From: Mycobacterium sp. 1245111.1
GTDB lineage: Bacteria; Actinomycetota; Actinomycetes; Mycobacteriales; Mycobacteriaceae
Length of the DNA stretch: 64,000 nt
NCBI RefSeq assembly: GCF_001673405.1
Contig: NZ_LZLV01000155.1
Location: 1-64,000 of the forward strand
Direction of reading: 5' to 3'
Shown here: positions 8,100 through 17,093 of the stretch, piece after piece
Layout: each line of letters starts with the position of its first letter
Numbering within the stretch: the stretch's first letter is position 1
Position numbers and translations under genes: made by a program
The notes under the pieces: generated by a model
The model's input: only the letters and a program-made list of their open reading frames with translations
The model's database searches: none
Told to the model about the DNA's origin: nothing

Positions 8100-9496
8100 G
8101 CGGCCCGGGTCGCGGCCCAGACGCGCACCGCGACAACGTGCTGCTCGTGCACTGGCACGACTTGGGCCGCTATCTCGGCGTCTACGGTCACGCCGACGTC
8201 TCGAGCCCCCGGCTCGATCAGCTGGCCGGCGAAGGCATCCTGTTCACCCGCGCGCACGCCACCGCACCGCTGTGCTCACCGTCGCGCGGATCGCTGTTCA
8301 CCGGCCGCTATCCACAGAGCAACGGCCTGGTCGGGCTGGCTCACCACGGCTGGGAGTATCGCCCCGGCGTTCGCACGCTACCTCAGATTCTCGCTGAATC
8401 CGGCTGGTACTCAGCTCTTTTCGGGATGCAACACGAGACCTCTCATCCGGCGCGGCTGGGTTTCGACGAATTCGACGTCTCGAACTCGTACTGCGAGTAT
8501 GTCGTCGAGCAGGCCGAGCATTGGCTGCGCAACCACCACACCGGGCAGCCCTTCCTGCTGACGGCAGGCTTTTTCGAAACTCACCGGCCCTATCCGCGGG
8601 ACCGCTACGAGCCCGCCGACATCGACGCTGTCGAGATGCCCGACTATCTGCCCAATACCGTTGAGGTACGCCAGGATCTGGCTGAGTTTTACGGGTCGAT
8701 CACCACCGCCGACGCGGCCGTCGGCCGAATACTGGACACACTTGCCGACACCGGGCTGGACGCCAGCACATGGGTGGTCTTCCTCACCGACCACGGCGCG
8801 GCTTTTCCGCGGGCCAAGTCGACACTGTACGAAGCGGGCACCGGAATCGCACTGATCGTCCGGCCACCGACGCGAATGAGCGTGCCGCACAAGGTATACG
8901 ACGACCTCTTCAGCGGCGTCGACCTGGTCCCCACGCTGTTGGAATTGCTTGGCGTCGCAAAGCCGGCCGACATCGAAGGAATCTCACACGCCCAGGCGCT
9001 GCTTACCCAGGACCATTCCGAGCCCGTGCGCGACCACGTCTACACCGCCAAGACCTATCACGACTCGTTCGATCCCATTCGCGCGATCCGGACGAAGGAT
9101 TTCAGTTACATCGAAAACTACGCACAACGACCGCTGTTGGATCTCCCATGGGACATCGAGGAAAGCCCCTCCGGGCACGCCGTCGCTGCGATGGTCACCG
9201 CCCCGCGACCGGAACGCGAACTCTACGACCTGCGCTCAGATCCCACCGAAACCAACAACCTGCTGACCACGGATGGCAATGACGGCGCCGATCAGATCGC
9301 CGCCGATCTTGCTGTCCGCCTACATGATTGGCGCCAGCGGACCGGCGACGTCATACCGTCGGATTTCGCTGGCACCCGCATTGCCGCCCGGTACACCGAA
9401 ACGTATCTGCAGATTCACGAGAAGGCTCCGACCAGTCGGTCCGGTATTGCCGCCGATCGGGGAATCGACGAGGCAACCCGCCAAACGGATCCCTGA
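8096..9496 (+). CDS. Type I sulfatase, Rv0296c-like
   Basis: A 466-residue arylsulfatase-superfamily hydrolase, about the length of M. tuberculosis Rv0296c. The signature LCSPSRGSLFTGRYPQ (Cys60-Ser-Pro-Ser-Arg64) is the Cys-type sulfatase motif in which Cys becomes formylglycine. Metal ligands are suggested by HWHDLGR near residue 20 and by VVFLTDHGAAFPR around residue 225. The C-terminal LYDLRSDPTETNNL is typical of the family. No signal peptide is evident, so it is probably cytoplasmic or exported by an unknown route. GTG 8096 (or 8093) overlaps the preceding stop. A sulfotransferase gene follows 34 bp downstream, so the pair may add and remove sulfate on related metabolites (inference). 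Confidence 0.9.
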   Translation: MSGPGRGPDAHRDNVLLVHWHDLGRYLGVYGHADVSSPRLDQLAGEGILFTRAHATAPLCSPSRGSLFTGRYPQSNGLVGLAHHGWEYRPGVRTLPQILAESGWYSALFGMQHETSHPARLGFDEFDVSNSYCEYVVEQAEHWLRNHHTGQPFLLTAGFFETHRPYPRDRYEPADIDAVEMPDYLPNTVEVRQDLAEFYGSITTADAAVGRILDTLADTGLDASTWVVFLTDHGAAFPRAKSTLYEAGTGIALIVRPPTRMSVPHKVYDDLFSGVDLVPTLLELLGVAKPADIEGISHAQALLTQDHSEPVRDHVYTAKTYHDSFDPIRAIRTKDFSYIENYAQRPLLDLPWDIEESPSGHAVAAMVTAPRPERELYDLRSDPTETNNLLTTDGNDGADQIAADLAVRLHDWRQRTGDVIPSDFAGTRIAARYTETYLQIHEKAPTSRSGIAADRGIDEATRQTDP

Positions 9497-9530
9497 ACAC
9501 GACCCCCGGGTGTGCGGTTAGGCTCTCTCG

Positions 9531-10334
9531 GTGCCCGCGCATCCGACGCCCTATCTCGTGCTCGCCTCGCAGCGCTGCGGCAGCACGTTGTTGGCCGAGT
9601 CGCTGCGGGCCACCGGCAGCGCGGGCGAGCCGCAGGAGTTCTTCCAATACCTGCCGACCACGGGGATGGCGCCGCAGCCACGCCAGTGGTTCGCCGATGC
9701 CGAGGACGAGACGATCCTGCACCTGCTCGACCCACTGGACCCCGGGACACCGGATACCGCATCGTCGGTCGCCTGGCGTGAACACATCCGCAGTGCGGGC
9801 CGCACGCCGAACGGGGTCTGGGGCGGGAAGCTGATGTGGAACCAGACACCACTGCTGCAGCAGCGCGCGTCGACGCTGCCGGATCGCTCCGGTGACGGTC
9901 TGCGGGCGGCCATTCGGGACGTGATCGGCAGCGAGCCGGTCTATGTGCATGTTCACCGCCCTGATGTGGTGTCGCAGGCGGTGTCGTTCTGGCGGGCAGT
10001 GCAGACCCGGATGTGGCGTGGCCGACCGCACCCTGAGCACGACTCGCGGGCCACCTATCACGCCGGCGCGATCGCCCACGTCGTCACCATGCTGCGCGAG
10101 CAGGACGAGTGCTGGCGCGCCTGGTTCGCCGAAGAAGGCATCGAGCCGATCGATGTGCCCTATCCGGCGCTGTGGCGCAACTTGTCCTCGATCGTCGCGA
10201 CGGTGTTGAAGGCGATCGGTCAAGATCCCCGGCTGGCCCCGGACCACACTCCGGAACGCCTGGCCGACGAGCACACGGATGAGTGGGAGGAGCGCTACCG
10301 CGACGACGCCCGGCGGCTGGGACTGCCGGAGTAG
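9531..10334 (+). CDS. Stf0-family sulfotransferase, Rv0295c-like
   Basis: A 267-residue sulfotransferase of the Stf0 type, which transfers sulfate from PAPS. In M. tuberculosis Stf0 sulfates trehalose in the first step of sulfolipid-1, and Rv0295c is the paralogue matching this position. The N-terminal PAPS-binding loop is LASQRCGSTLLAESLRATG (residues about 9-27), followed by GEPQEFFQ. The later VYVHVHRPDVVSQAVSFWRAVQT contains the 3'-phosphate-binding Arg/Ser region, and WFAEEGIEPIDVPYPAL is family-typical. The start is GTG 9531. It ends one base from the convergent tam gene. The acceptor cannot be read from sequence. Confidence 0.88.
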   Translation: MPAHPTPYLVLASQRCGSTLLAESLRATGSAGEPQEFFQYLPTTGMAPQPRQWFADAEDETILHLLDPLDPGTPDTASSVAWREHIRSAGRTPNGVWGGKLMWNQTPLLQQRASTLPDRSGDGLRAAIRDVIGSEPVYVHVHRPDVVSQAVSFWRAVQTRMWRGRPHPEHDSRATYHAGAIAHVVTMLREQDECWRAWFAEEGIEPIDVPYPALWRNLSSIVATVLKAIGQDPRLAPDHTPERLADEHTDEWEERYRDDARRLGLPE

Positions 10335-10335
10335 C

Positions 10336-11103
10336 TCAGCCGCCGACCCGGGCGACGAAGAACACCCGCCGAAACGGGAAGAACGTGGTCCCGTCCGGCC
10401 GGGACGGATACGCTTGGGCCAGCAACGGAATGAGCTCGTCGCAAAAGTATTGGTAGTCCCGCTCATTGAGCCGTTCTTTGACCGGTGTCAGCGCGCTCCC
10501 GCTGATCCAGTCCAGCACCGGATGCTCGCCGGTGAGTTGATGGACGTAGGTGGTCTCCCAGGCGTCGACGGTACACCCGGCGTCAATCAGCAGCTCGGCG
10601 TATTGGGTTGGCTCGTCGACCACTTTTCCGACTTGAAACGGGATGTCGCGCAGCCTATTTGCGAATTTCTCACGGCTTGCGACAAGGCGCGCCGCTGCGT
10701 GTGACGGAGATTCGAAGTTTCCCGGCATCTGGACCGCGATCCACGACCCGGCGGCCAATTGAGCGGCCCAACGCACGAACAGTTCGCGGTGCTCGGGCAG
10801 CCAATGCATCGCGGCATTGCTCAGCACGACGTCAGTATCGGGTTGCGGCGTCCAGGTTCTCAGGTCACCGACCGACGCGTCCACCCCACGCCGTCGGGCG
10901 GCGTCCACCATCTCCGGCGAGCTGTCGATGGCCTCGATGACGGCCCCGGGCCAGCGGCGGGCCAGCTGACCGGTGAGGTTACCCGGGCCGCAGCCAAGGT
11001 CGACCACCCGACGCGGATCCTTGGCCGCCACGCGGGCGAGCAGGTCGTAGAACGGACGGGCGCGGTGATCGGCGAAGTCGAGATAGACTTCCGGATCCCA
11101 CAT
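10336..11103 (-). CDS. tam: Trans-aconitate 2-methyltransferase
   Basis: A 255-residue SAM-dependent methyltransferase that methylates trans-aconitate, an inhibitory by-product of the citrate cycle. It opens MWDPEVYLDFADHRARPFYDLLARV, matching the M. tuberculosis Tam (Rv0294) start. Motif I is VVDLGCGPGNLT (about 35-46), followed by IEAIDSSPEMVDAA, DVVLSNAAMHWLPEH, and the family tail TTFFPFRRVFFVARVGG. ATG 11103 is fixed by CAGGAGG placed five bases upstream; the 15 extra codons of the longer frame lie across that site. It converges on the sulfotransferase gene and diverges from the amidohydrolase. Confidence 0.92.
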   Translation of the reverse strand: MWDPEVYLDFADHRARPFYDLLARVAAKDPRRVVDLGCGPGNLTGQLARRWPGAVIEAIDSSPEMVDAARRRGVDASVGDLRTWTPQPDTDVVLSNAAMHWLPEHRELFVRWAAQLAAGSWIAVQMPGNFESPSHAAARLVASREKFANRLRDIPFQVGKVVDEPTQYAELLIDAGCTVDAWETTYVHQLTGEHPVLDWISGSALTPVKERLNERDYQYFCDELIPLLAQAYPSRPDGTTFFPFRRVFFVARVGG

Positions 11104-11187
11104 GGGGTCCTCCTGTTCAACAGCGGTCGGGCCGACTGATATAGACAAACGGTATTACCCGCCTGCCAGACGAGCCGAGGACGGACC

Positions 11188-12069
11188 ATGCCCGACGAAG
11201 ACGAGGCCGCCGAGGTACGGCAGGTCTGGTCGGCGCTGGGCTTGCCTGGCGTGATCGACGTCCACACCCACTTCATGCCGAAATCGGTGATGGACAAGGT
11301 GTGGCGTTACTTCGATTCCGCCGGACCGCTGGTCGGCCGCGAGTGGCCGATCGCCTATCGAACGGCGGAGTCCGAACGCGTCGAGATGCTGAGGCGATTC
11401 GGTGTGCGCCGCTTTACCGCCTTGGTCTACCCACACAAGCCCGATATGGCGGCCTGGCTCAACCAGTGGGCAGTGCAATTCGCTCGGGAGACACCGGATT
11501 GCCTTGCCACCGCGACGTTTTACCCCGAGCCGGACGCCGGTGTGTACGTGGCGACCGCGATCGATGCCGGAACGCAGGTCTTCAAGGCGCACGTCCAAGT
11601 GGGCCGCTACGAACCCAACGATCCGCTCCTCGACCCGGTCTGGGGCGCCATCGAGGACGCCCGGATACCCGTTGTCATTCACTGCGGGTCCGGCCCGGCG
11701 CCCGGCGAGCACACCGGGCCCGAGCCGATACGGCTTTTGCTGCAACGTTTCCCGCGGCTGCGGCTGATCGTCGCGCATCTAGGCATGCCCGAGTATGTCG
11801 AGTTCATGGACATCTGTGAGGGTTCGGTCGACGTCCGCCTCGATACCACGATGGCGTTCACGCCGTTCATCGACGAAGTCATGCCGTTCCCGCCTTCGCA
11901 GCTGAATCGGCTGCGCGACTTGGGCGACCGCATCCTTTTCGGCAGCGACTTTCCCAACATCCCCCATGGCTACGCCGACGCCATGCGATCACTGACGCGG
12001 TTGCCCGGCATCGACGACGCGTGGCTGCGCGGCGTGTTCCATGACAACGCCGCGGATTTGTTCGGCTAG
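11188..12069 (+). CDS. Amidohydrolase-2 family metal-dependent hydrolase
   Basis: A 293-residue TIM-barrel hydrolase/decarboxylase of the amidohydrolase-2 (PF04909) type. The metal-binding HxH is in VIDVHTHFMPKSV (about residues 28-36). Later ligands are suggested by IPVVIHCGSGPAPGEHTGPE (His about 158), LRLIVAHLGMPEY (His about 196) and ILFGSDFPN (Asp about 253). This pattern is shared by ACMSD-like decarboxylases and by lactone or imide hydrolases, so the substrate is open. Its TAG stop at 12067-12069 directly abuts the stop of the convergent eccE3 gene, leaving no space for a separate terminator. Confidence 0.85.
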   Translation: MPDEDEAAEVRQVWSALGLPGVIDVHTHFMPKSVMDKVWRYFDSAGPLVGREWPIAYRTAESERVEMLRRFGVRRFTALVYPHKPDMAAWLNQWAVQFARETPDCLATATFYPEPDAGVYVATAIDAGTQVFKAHVQVGRYEPNDPLLDPVWGAIEDARIPVVIHCGSGPAPGEHTGPEPIRLLLQRFPRLRLIVAHLGMPEYVEFMDICEGSVDVRLDTTMAFTPFIDEVMPFPPSQLNRLRDLGDRILFGSDFPNIPHGYADAMRSLTRLPGIDDAWLRGVFHDNAADLFG

Positions 12070-13056
12070 TTACGCGACCGGCTGCGGCTGGGCGGTGCTG
12101 GCCCAGCGCAGTCGCTCCAGGAGCAGCGAATCGGGAAGCGCGACGTGGCCGTCCAGACGCTGATTCGACAGCGGGTCCAACGCGGTCAACGCCGCACGCT
12201 GGATGCCGGACTTCGAAATCAGCCCGGGCAGTGGCCCACTGGCGGCCGGTTTGGCATCGGTGCGGAATGCGCAAGCGACCGCCAGGGTTTGGTTATCGCC
12301 CGAACCGGACACCTCGGCGGCCGTCCAGACTTCGCGGACCGGGTACGACCAGATCGCCGCGAGCGTGTTGGGCAGCGCGGTGTCGACCTTGACGCCATAG
12401 GCGGCAACGTAATTCGAGCTGCCCTGGCTGAGACCGACCCAGGTCTCCTTCGCCGGACGCGGGAACGGCGACGGCACGTCGTCGGGATTCGCGACGGCAG
12501 CGGTCCAGCCGCTCTCGCGCAGATGATCCGCCAGCCGGCGCGCCGCGACCTCGGCGGTCTCGTGCAGCGGAATCTGTGCCGAACGGGCCTGCAGTGCCGC
12601 GAGATTGTCGGCCGCGGAAAGGGTTATGCCAATCCAGGTTTCGCGTTCGCGGGTGCCGACCTCCGACGTGCTGTCGCGACTGGTGACCCTGATGGCATCG
12701 GCCCGCAGGCCGTAGCGCTGCGCGTAGCTCGCGACAAGTGGCAGCGGCAGCGAGTCGGCATCGCCCAGTGGCGGCGTCACCCGCAGCAGCGCGGTGGTGC
12801 GCACATCGGTGACCGACTCCTCAGCCCGACGGGCCCCCCGGTTGGGGCGCAGGATCGCCAGCCGGCGGTACAGGATCGTGGTGACGGGCAGTCCCCGCCA
12901 GCGCGCCAGCAGCACGATCACCGCGAAAATCGCGACGCCGAGCACCCAGCGTTCACGCACCGAGTGCCACGGGAAGGCGGGGGCGGCGGCCGCAACGGCC
13001 AACAGCACCAACGTGATCCGTCCGGTGGGCGGTGAGGTGGATGGGTGCGCGCTCAC
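12070..13056 (-). CDS. eccE3: ESX-3 membrane component EccE3
   Basis: A 328-residue inner-membrane subunit on the periphery of the type VII secretion complex. Two hydrophobic segments near the N terminus (about residues 14-52, ITLVLLAVAAAAPAFPW and VLGVAIFAVIVLLA) anchor a cytosolic domain, as in other EccE proteins. Length is close to M. tuberculosis EccE3 (331 aa). GTG at 13054-13056 overlaps the mycP3 stop by GTGA, arguing for translational coupling and against the longer in-frame start at 13155. It is the last gene of the ESX-3 operon. Confidence 0.93.
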   Translation of the reverse strand: MSAHPSTSPPTGRITLVLLAVAAAAPAFPWHSVRERWVLGVAIFAVIVLLARWRGLPVTTILYRRLAILRPNRGARRAEESVTDVRTTALLRVTPPLGDADSLPLPLVASYAQRYGLRADAIRVTSRDSTSEVGTRERETWIGITLSAADNLAALQARSAQIPLHETAEVAARRLADHLRESGWTAAVANPDDVPSPFPRPAKETWVGLSQGSSNYVAAYGVKVDTALPNTLAAIWSYPVREVWTAAEVSGSGDNQTLAVACAFRTDAKPAASGPLPGLISKSGIQRAALTALDPLSNQRLDGHVALPDSLLLERLRWASTAQPQPVA

Positions 13057-14441
13057 AGTGTTGGTTCCTTTCGTCGGCGTGCGGCGATCGCGGCGGCGGC
13101 CACGACTGCCAATACCAGAGCGGCGGTTCCACCGAATGCGACGATCCGGGGCCACGGGCTCTTCTTCGCGGGTTCCGGCGGCGCCGCAACATGTTTGATG
13201 GGTGACTTGTCGCCATTGGCGGCGGGAAGGTCCCAGGTAAGCGCGGCCACCGGATCCACGGCACCGGCACCGACCACGTTCGACGGCGCCCGGGCGCCGT
13301 TGTGCGCCGACCCGGTGATCCGCTGGATCACCTGAGTGGCGTTCAGCTCCGGGTACTTACTGCGGACCAACGCCGCGACTCCGGCAACGTATCCGGCGGC
13401 GTAGCTCGTGCCCGCCAGCGGCACCAGCTGCTGGTGCTCGTTCGGCAGGCCGTTGGCGAGTCCGCCGTCGTCGCGATTGCTCACCGACACGATGCTCTCG
13501 CCGGGAGCCGCGATACCCACCCACGGACCGGCCATCGTGAATTTCGACGGCTGATCGCCGGGGGTCAGCGAGCCGACCGACAGCACATAGGGCTGCCACC
13601 ACGACGGCACCGACACCGACGTGACGCCGTCCCAGTTACGCGGATCACCGGGATGGCTCAGGTCGGTGAGCGGATTGGAATCGCACGCCGCTCCGCTGGC
13701 GGCGCCGGCAGCGCCGACGTTGCCGGCCGCGGCGACGATCACCGCGTCTTTGTCGACTGCGGCATAGCGGATCGCGGCTCCCAGTGCCCCCTGGTCGACG
13801 TTGCGATCGGCGGGCACGCAGGTGATTCCCGAGACGGTGATGACCCGGGCCCCGAGATCGGCGGCGTGGACGATCGCGCGGCCGAGCGCGGTCACGTCGA
13901 CGACCGCCTTCGCCAGGCTGGGGTCGCCTCCGACACCGCGAGCCGCGAACTTCGACGAAGTCACCCGCAACGACACCACTTTGGCGCCCGGGGCGATCCC
14001 GGTGAAGCCGTCGTCGCTGGGCTGGCCGGCGATCAGGCCGGCAACCGCGGTTCCGCGCCCGTCGCAGTCGGTGAGCCCATCGGTGGACTCGACGTAGTCA
14101 CCACCGGGTTGCACACCGGGTAGCCGGGGCCCCGGCCGCACACCGGTGTCGAGAACGGCGACCAGTTGACCGTCACCGCGGGAAAACCGCCATGCCGCAG
14201 CGGGATCGAGAATCTGCTGGCTCGGGGGCACCGCTTTGAAGTCGGTGCCCGAGATGGCGCCGGTGGAGCTGCACTCGCCGCTCTTTTCCATCGGCGCCGC
14301 CGGACCGGGCGCGCCGGGAGGGGGCGGCGCGCCGGGATCGACCTGCGGCCGGTCGATCGCCAGCGCGGGCGGGCAAGCCCACACCACGGCTACCAAAGCC
14401 GCTGCGAGACAACCGAATCGCCGAGTGCGAGCAGAACTCAT
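13053..14441 (-). CDS. mycP3: ESX-3 mycosin MycP3 with the catalytic His replaced by Arg
   Basis: A 462-residue subtilisin-like mycosin of the ESX-3 machine. It has a signal peptide (about 1-28), a Pro-rich propeptide-like segment, the protease domain and a C-terminal membrane helix (about 430-452) ending in RRRKEPTL. Asp98 (LDTG), oxyanion Asn241 (AAAGN) and Ser346 (GTSYAAG) are all present. The His motif, normally DGHGTxVAG, reads DCDGRGTAVAGLIAG. The triad His is therefore Arg129, encoded by CGC at 14055-14057 on the minus strand; a His codon CAC differs by one base. The frame is otherwise intact, and the length equals M. tuberculosis MycP3 (461). As read, the protease should be inactive. 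Published work on other mycosins separates their structural role in the secretion complex from proteolysis, so secretion may still work. ATG 14441 overlaps the eccD3 stop (ATGA). Confidence 0.93.
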   Translation of the reverse strand: MSSARTRRFGCLAAALVAVVWACPPALAIDRPQVDPGAPPPPGAPGPAAPMEKSGECSSTGAISGTDFKAVPPSQQILDPAAAWRFSRGDGQLVAVLDTGVRPGPRLPGVQPGGDYVESTDGLTDCDGRGTAVAGLIAGQPSDDGFTGIAPGAKVVSLRVTSSKFAARGVGGDPSLAKAVVDVTALGRAIVHAADLGARVITVSGITCVPADRNVDQGALGAAIRYAAVDKDAVIVAAAGNVGAAGAASGAACDSNPLTDLSHPGDPRNWDGVTSVSVPSWWQPYVLSVGSLTPGDQPSKFTMAGPWVGIAAPGESIVSVSNRDDGGLANGLPNEHQQLVPLAGTSYAAGYVAGVAALVRSKYPELNATQVIQRITGSAHNGARAPSNVVGAGAVDPVAALTWDLPAANGDKSPIKHVAAPPEPAKKSPWPRIVAFGGTAALVLAVVAAAAIAARRRKEPTL

Positions 14442-15841
14442 CGATTGAGCACCCATTCGAACAGTCCGACCAGGTAGGCGATCACCGGAATCAGCGACGC
14501 GTCGATTCCCGACGCGACGAAACCGACGAGGCGGCGCAGCGGCAGCGAGTAGGTCTCGGGCTTCGCGATCGTCGGGCTCAGCGCGACCACGACCCACGCC
14601 AGCACCAGGATCGCGAGCACCGCCGCGAGCACCAGAGCCGTCAGGTAGTCCGCGGTCGCGGAGTAGAGCACGACCAGGCCGACCGCGACCAGGAACGGCT
14701 GGGCCAACAGCCACGCCTTGCACGCGGCCGAATCCCATACTCGCGCCCGCAACGCAGCCGCGGCCGCGGTCGCCGCGATCACATACCAGCCCCAGGGGGA
14801 CAACGTTTCCGGCCGCCACGCGATGGCCATCGACCCGATCACGCTGAGCAGGACGGCGCCGGCGATGAATCCGGTCTGGTGCCCGTCGCTGATCCGCACC
14901 CGCCGCGGCAGGTCGGCGAGGACTCGCGACGACGGCGCCGACGGGGTGGGATCACCGGGCGCGGGAATGACCGGCAGCGGGAAGCGTGCCCACAGCGCGG
15001 ACAGCTGGGGGGCTTCGATGGTCACCAGCAACGCGACCACGAGAAGGCCTGCGCCCAACGTCACCAACGGCAGCTGCCACAGCGAGCTCGCGCCGGCGGC
15101 CAGCAGCACGCCCACGCCCAGCACGGTGGTCGCGGTAAAGAAGGCTATGGCGCCATGGTTTTCGCGCAGGACCAGGGTGATCAGCGACCATGCGGCGACG
15201 CCGGCCGCTGCCAGCGTCACCTGCGGCGCGCCGAAGTGTCCCGGCACCGCCAGCGCCAGCGCCGCGGCGATCGGCACCAGGGCGCCGCCGGCGAGGGCAC
15301 CGGCGACCCGCGGCGAGCGCGCGATCAGGGCGGCCACCACGGCGAGCAGCGCGATGGCGCCCACCGCGATCGTCCCGATCGGCGAGCCGGTGGCCACTCG
15401 GTGGACAACCCCGAGACCGGTTGCCGCCCAGACCAATCCGATCAGCGCCGCGATCGCGCCGCGCTGGATGTGCGTGGTACCCCAGGGCTTCAGCCGCGAC
15501 GTCGAGAAGATGACGGCCGCGTCGGCGATGTCTTCGACGATGCCGGGCGCGGCGGGCCCGACCGGTACCGGCTGCAAAGCCAACAGATCGCCGTCGACGA
15601 CGCCGACTGTGCCCAGACTTGCGTCCAGGCTGAACGGTGCGCCCCCGATCGGCGCGAGGCTGAGTCGCGCGGGAGTGGCGGGTTCGGTGCCCGCGGCGTC
15701 GTCAGCGACGGCCGGAACGACCAAACGTTCGACAGCCGGCAGGATTTCGCGCAGCGGCAGGTCTGCGGGCAGGGCGATCTCGGTCAGGCGACTGTCCGCA
15801 AGGATGGCGACCCGCACGATGGGTATGACAGTGCTGGACAT
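14438..15841 (-). CDS. eccD3: ESX-3 membrane channel component EccD3
   Basis: A 467-residue polytopic membrane protein. The N-terminal ubiquitin-like domain (about residues 1-90, VIPIVRVAILADSRLTEIALPADLPLREILPAVERLV) is cytosolic. It is followed by about 11 hydrophobic helices that build the membrane vestibule of the type VII secretion system. M. tuberculosis EccD3 has 472 residues. ATG 15841 is chosen over the adjacent upstream GTG. It lies 51 bp after espG3 and overlaps mycP3 by 4 bp. Confidence 0.94.
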   Translation of the reverse strand: MSSTVIPIVRVAILADSRLTEIALPADLPLREILPAVERLVVPAVADDAAGTEPATPARLSLAPIGGAPFSLDASLGTVGVVDGDLLALQPVPVGPAAPGIVEDIADAAVIFSTSRLKPWGTTHIQRGAIAALIGLVWAATGLGVVHRVATGSPIGTIAVGAIALLAVVAALIARSPRVAGALAGGALVPIAAALALAVPGHFGAPQVTLAAAGVAAWSLITLVLRENHGAIAFFTATTVLGVGVLLAAGASSLWQLPLVTLGAGLLVVALLVTIEAPQLSALWARFPLPVIPAPGDPTPSAPSSRVLADLPRRVRISDGHQTGFIAGAVLLSVIGSMAIAWRPETLSPWGWYVIAATAAAAALRARVWDSAACKAWLLAQPFLVAVGLVVLYSATADYLTALVLAAVLAILVLAWVVVALSPTIAKPETYSLPLRRLVGFVASGIDASLIPVIAYLVGLFEWVLNR

Positions 15842-15892
15842 CACCGACTCCTCAGGATTCTGCGGAACATTGCTTCTCTTTCTCTTGGTGAA

Positions 15893-16762
15893 TCAGACAG
15901 TTTGTGGGTTGGTGCTGCTGAAGTCTCGGGAGAGCCGGTTGCCCTCAAACCAGTGGCCGTCCGGCAGTTGGCCGGTGAGCTGTTCGACGGCAACGGCGAC
16001 GGCGAATGACGTGCCGGGTGCGAAGGTGGAGATCCACTCGCCGTCGAACGCCCGCGACGGGCTGACCAGGACCCTGCCCAGTTCGGTGTCGACGAGGCTC
16101 ATGCCGACCTCGGTGCTGGTGTGCCGGCCGTCATGGTGAGAGCCCGCGACGATCTCCACGTAGCTGCGCGGCCCGGTAAACACCGATTCGACCACGGGCC
16201 GCGCTGACTGCGGGATACCCAGGTAGTCAAGGACTTCGGTGAGCGGCGCACCGTTGCGCAGCCGCTCGTCGGCCCGCGCCCCGACCTGGGCAGGCAGGCT
16301 GAATTCGTCGAACCGCGCCGGCGGGCGCTGCGCAAGGCCGACACCGAGGACCGGCACCAGCGCGCGGGAGTCATCAATATCCATCGCCGTGAAGGTGACC
16401 AGCTGCGCATTACGCAGCGCCACAACAGTTTTGCGACCGCGCCGGGCAATGATGCCGCGCAGCAGATCGTCGCCCCCAGAGGCGGCGGCGGACCCGACGT
16501 AGCGCAGGTCCAGCCACCGCTCCGGAAAGCACACCACCCGAATCCAGTCGGCGACCGCCGGATTGATGACGCCGTCGGCCGACACCAGGCCCATGCGGGC
16601 CAGTTCGGCGGTCTGGGTTGCGAGGAACGCACCCCGTTCGGCGGCATCAGTGTATGGCGTGGTGATCGCCAAGACCCACGGAAACGTTCCCGCTTCCACG
16701 GTTTCGGCGATGCACCACGCCTGATCGACGGTCAGCTCGACGGCGTTGGGCTCGTTAGTCAT
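15893..16762 (-). CDS. espG3: ESX-3 chaperone EspG3
   Basis: A 289-residue cytosolic chaperone that binds the tip of cognate PPE proteins and keeps PE-PPE dimers soluble for ESX-3 export. The sequence opens MTNEPNAVELTVDQAWCIAETVEAGTFPWVLAITTPY and has the EspG-typical mixed alpha/beta character without a membrane helix. M. tuberculosis EspG3 is 295 aa. It lies 13 bp after esxH. The likely client here is the PE5-PPE4 pair encoded just upstream. Confidence 0.93.
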   Translation of the reverse strand: MTNEPNAVELTVDQAWCIAETVEAGTFPWVLAITTPYTDAAERGAFLATQTAELARMGLVSADGVINPAVADWIRVVCFPERWLDLRYVGSAAASGGDDLLRGIIARRGRKTVVALRNAQLVTFTAMDIDDSRALVPVLGVGLAQRPPARFDEFSLPAQVGARADERLRNGAPLTEVLDYLGIPQSARPVVESVFTGPRSYVEIVAGSHHDGRHTSTEVGMSLVDTELGRVLVSPSRAFDGEWISTFAPGTSFAVAVAVEQLTGQLPDGHWFEGNRLSRDFSSTNPQTV

Positions 16763-16775
16763 TGACGCTGGGGAC

Positions 16776-17066
16776 CTAAGCGCCCCACTTGGCGCCTTCG
16801 GCCGAGTCGCGGGCCAGCATCGAGGTGGTGTTGTTCTCGTGCGTGCTCGCCATCGCCCGATACGACAGCACCAATTGCTCCAGTGCCTGGTTCCACTGTG
16901 CCTGCCAGGCCTGATAGCTCATCCCGGTGTCACCCTGCCACGCCGACTGCAGCGCGGCCTGCTCGGCGGAGATATCGGCACCCAGGCTCTGGATGGTGCC
17001 GGCGTAGCCGGCCATGTCCGCCGAATGCGCCAGCATCGCCGGGTAGTTGTACATGATCTGCGACAT
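16776..17066 (-). CDS. esxH: ESX-3 WXG100 substrate EsxH (TB10.4)
   Basis: A 96-residue WXG100 protein, secreted as a heterodimer with EsxG by ESX-3 and needed for mycobactin-dependent iron uptake. It starts MSQIMYNYPAMLAHSADMAGYAGT and carries the WXG turn in SAWQGDTGMSYQAWQAQWNQAL. It is very close to M. tuberculosis EsxH (96 aa), including the His-rich zinc-binding context (HSADM, STHENNT). ATG 17066 is preferred over the adjacent GTG 17069 because it gives the conserved length. It follows esxG by 27 bp. Confidence 0.97.
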   Translation of the reverse strand: MSQIMYNYPAMLAHSADMAGYAGTIQSLGADISAEQAALQSAWQGDTGMSYQAWQAQWNQALEQLVLSYRAMASTHENNTTSMLARDSAEGAKWGA

Positions 17067-17093
17067 CACAAACCCTTTCTGTCAGACCTGGTT

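Noticed and set aside
14442..14819. N-terminal extension of MycP3 by 126 residues
   Set aside because: It overlaps eccD3 and lacks family similarity; the signal peptide begins at 14441 with a coupled ATGA start.
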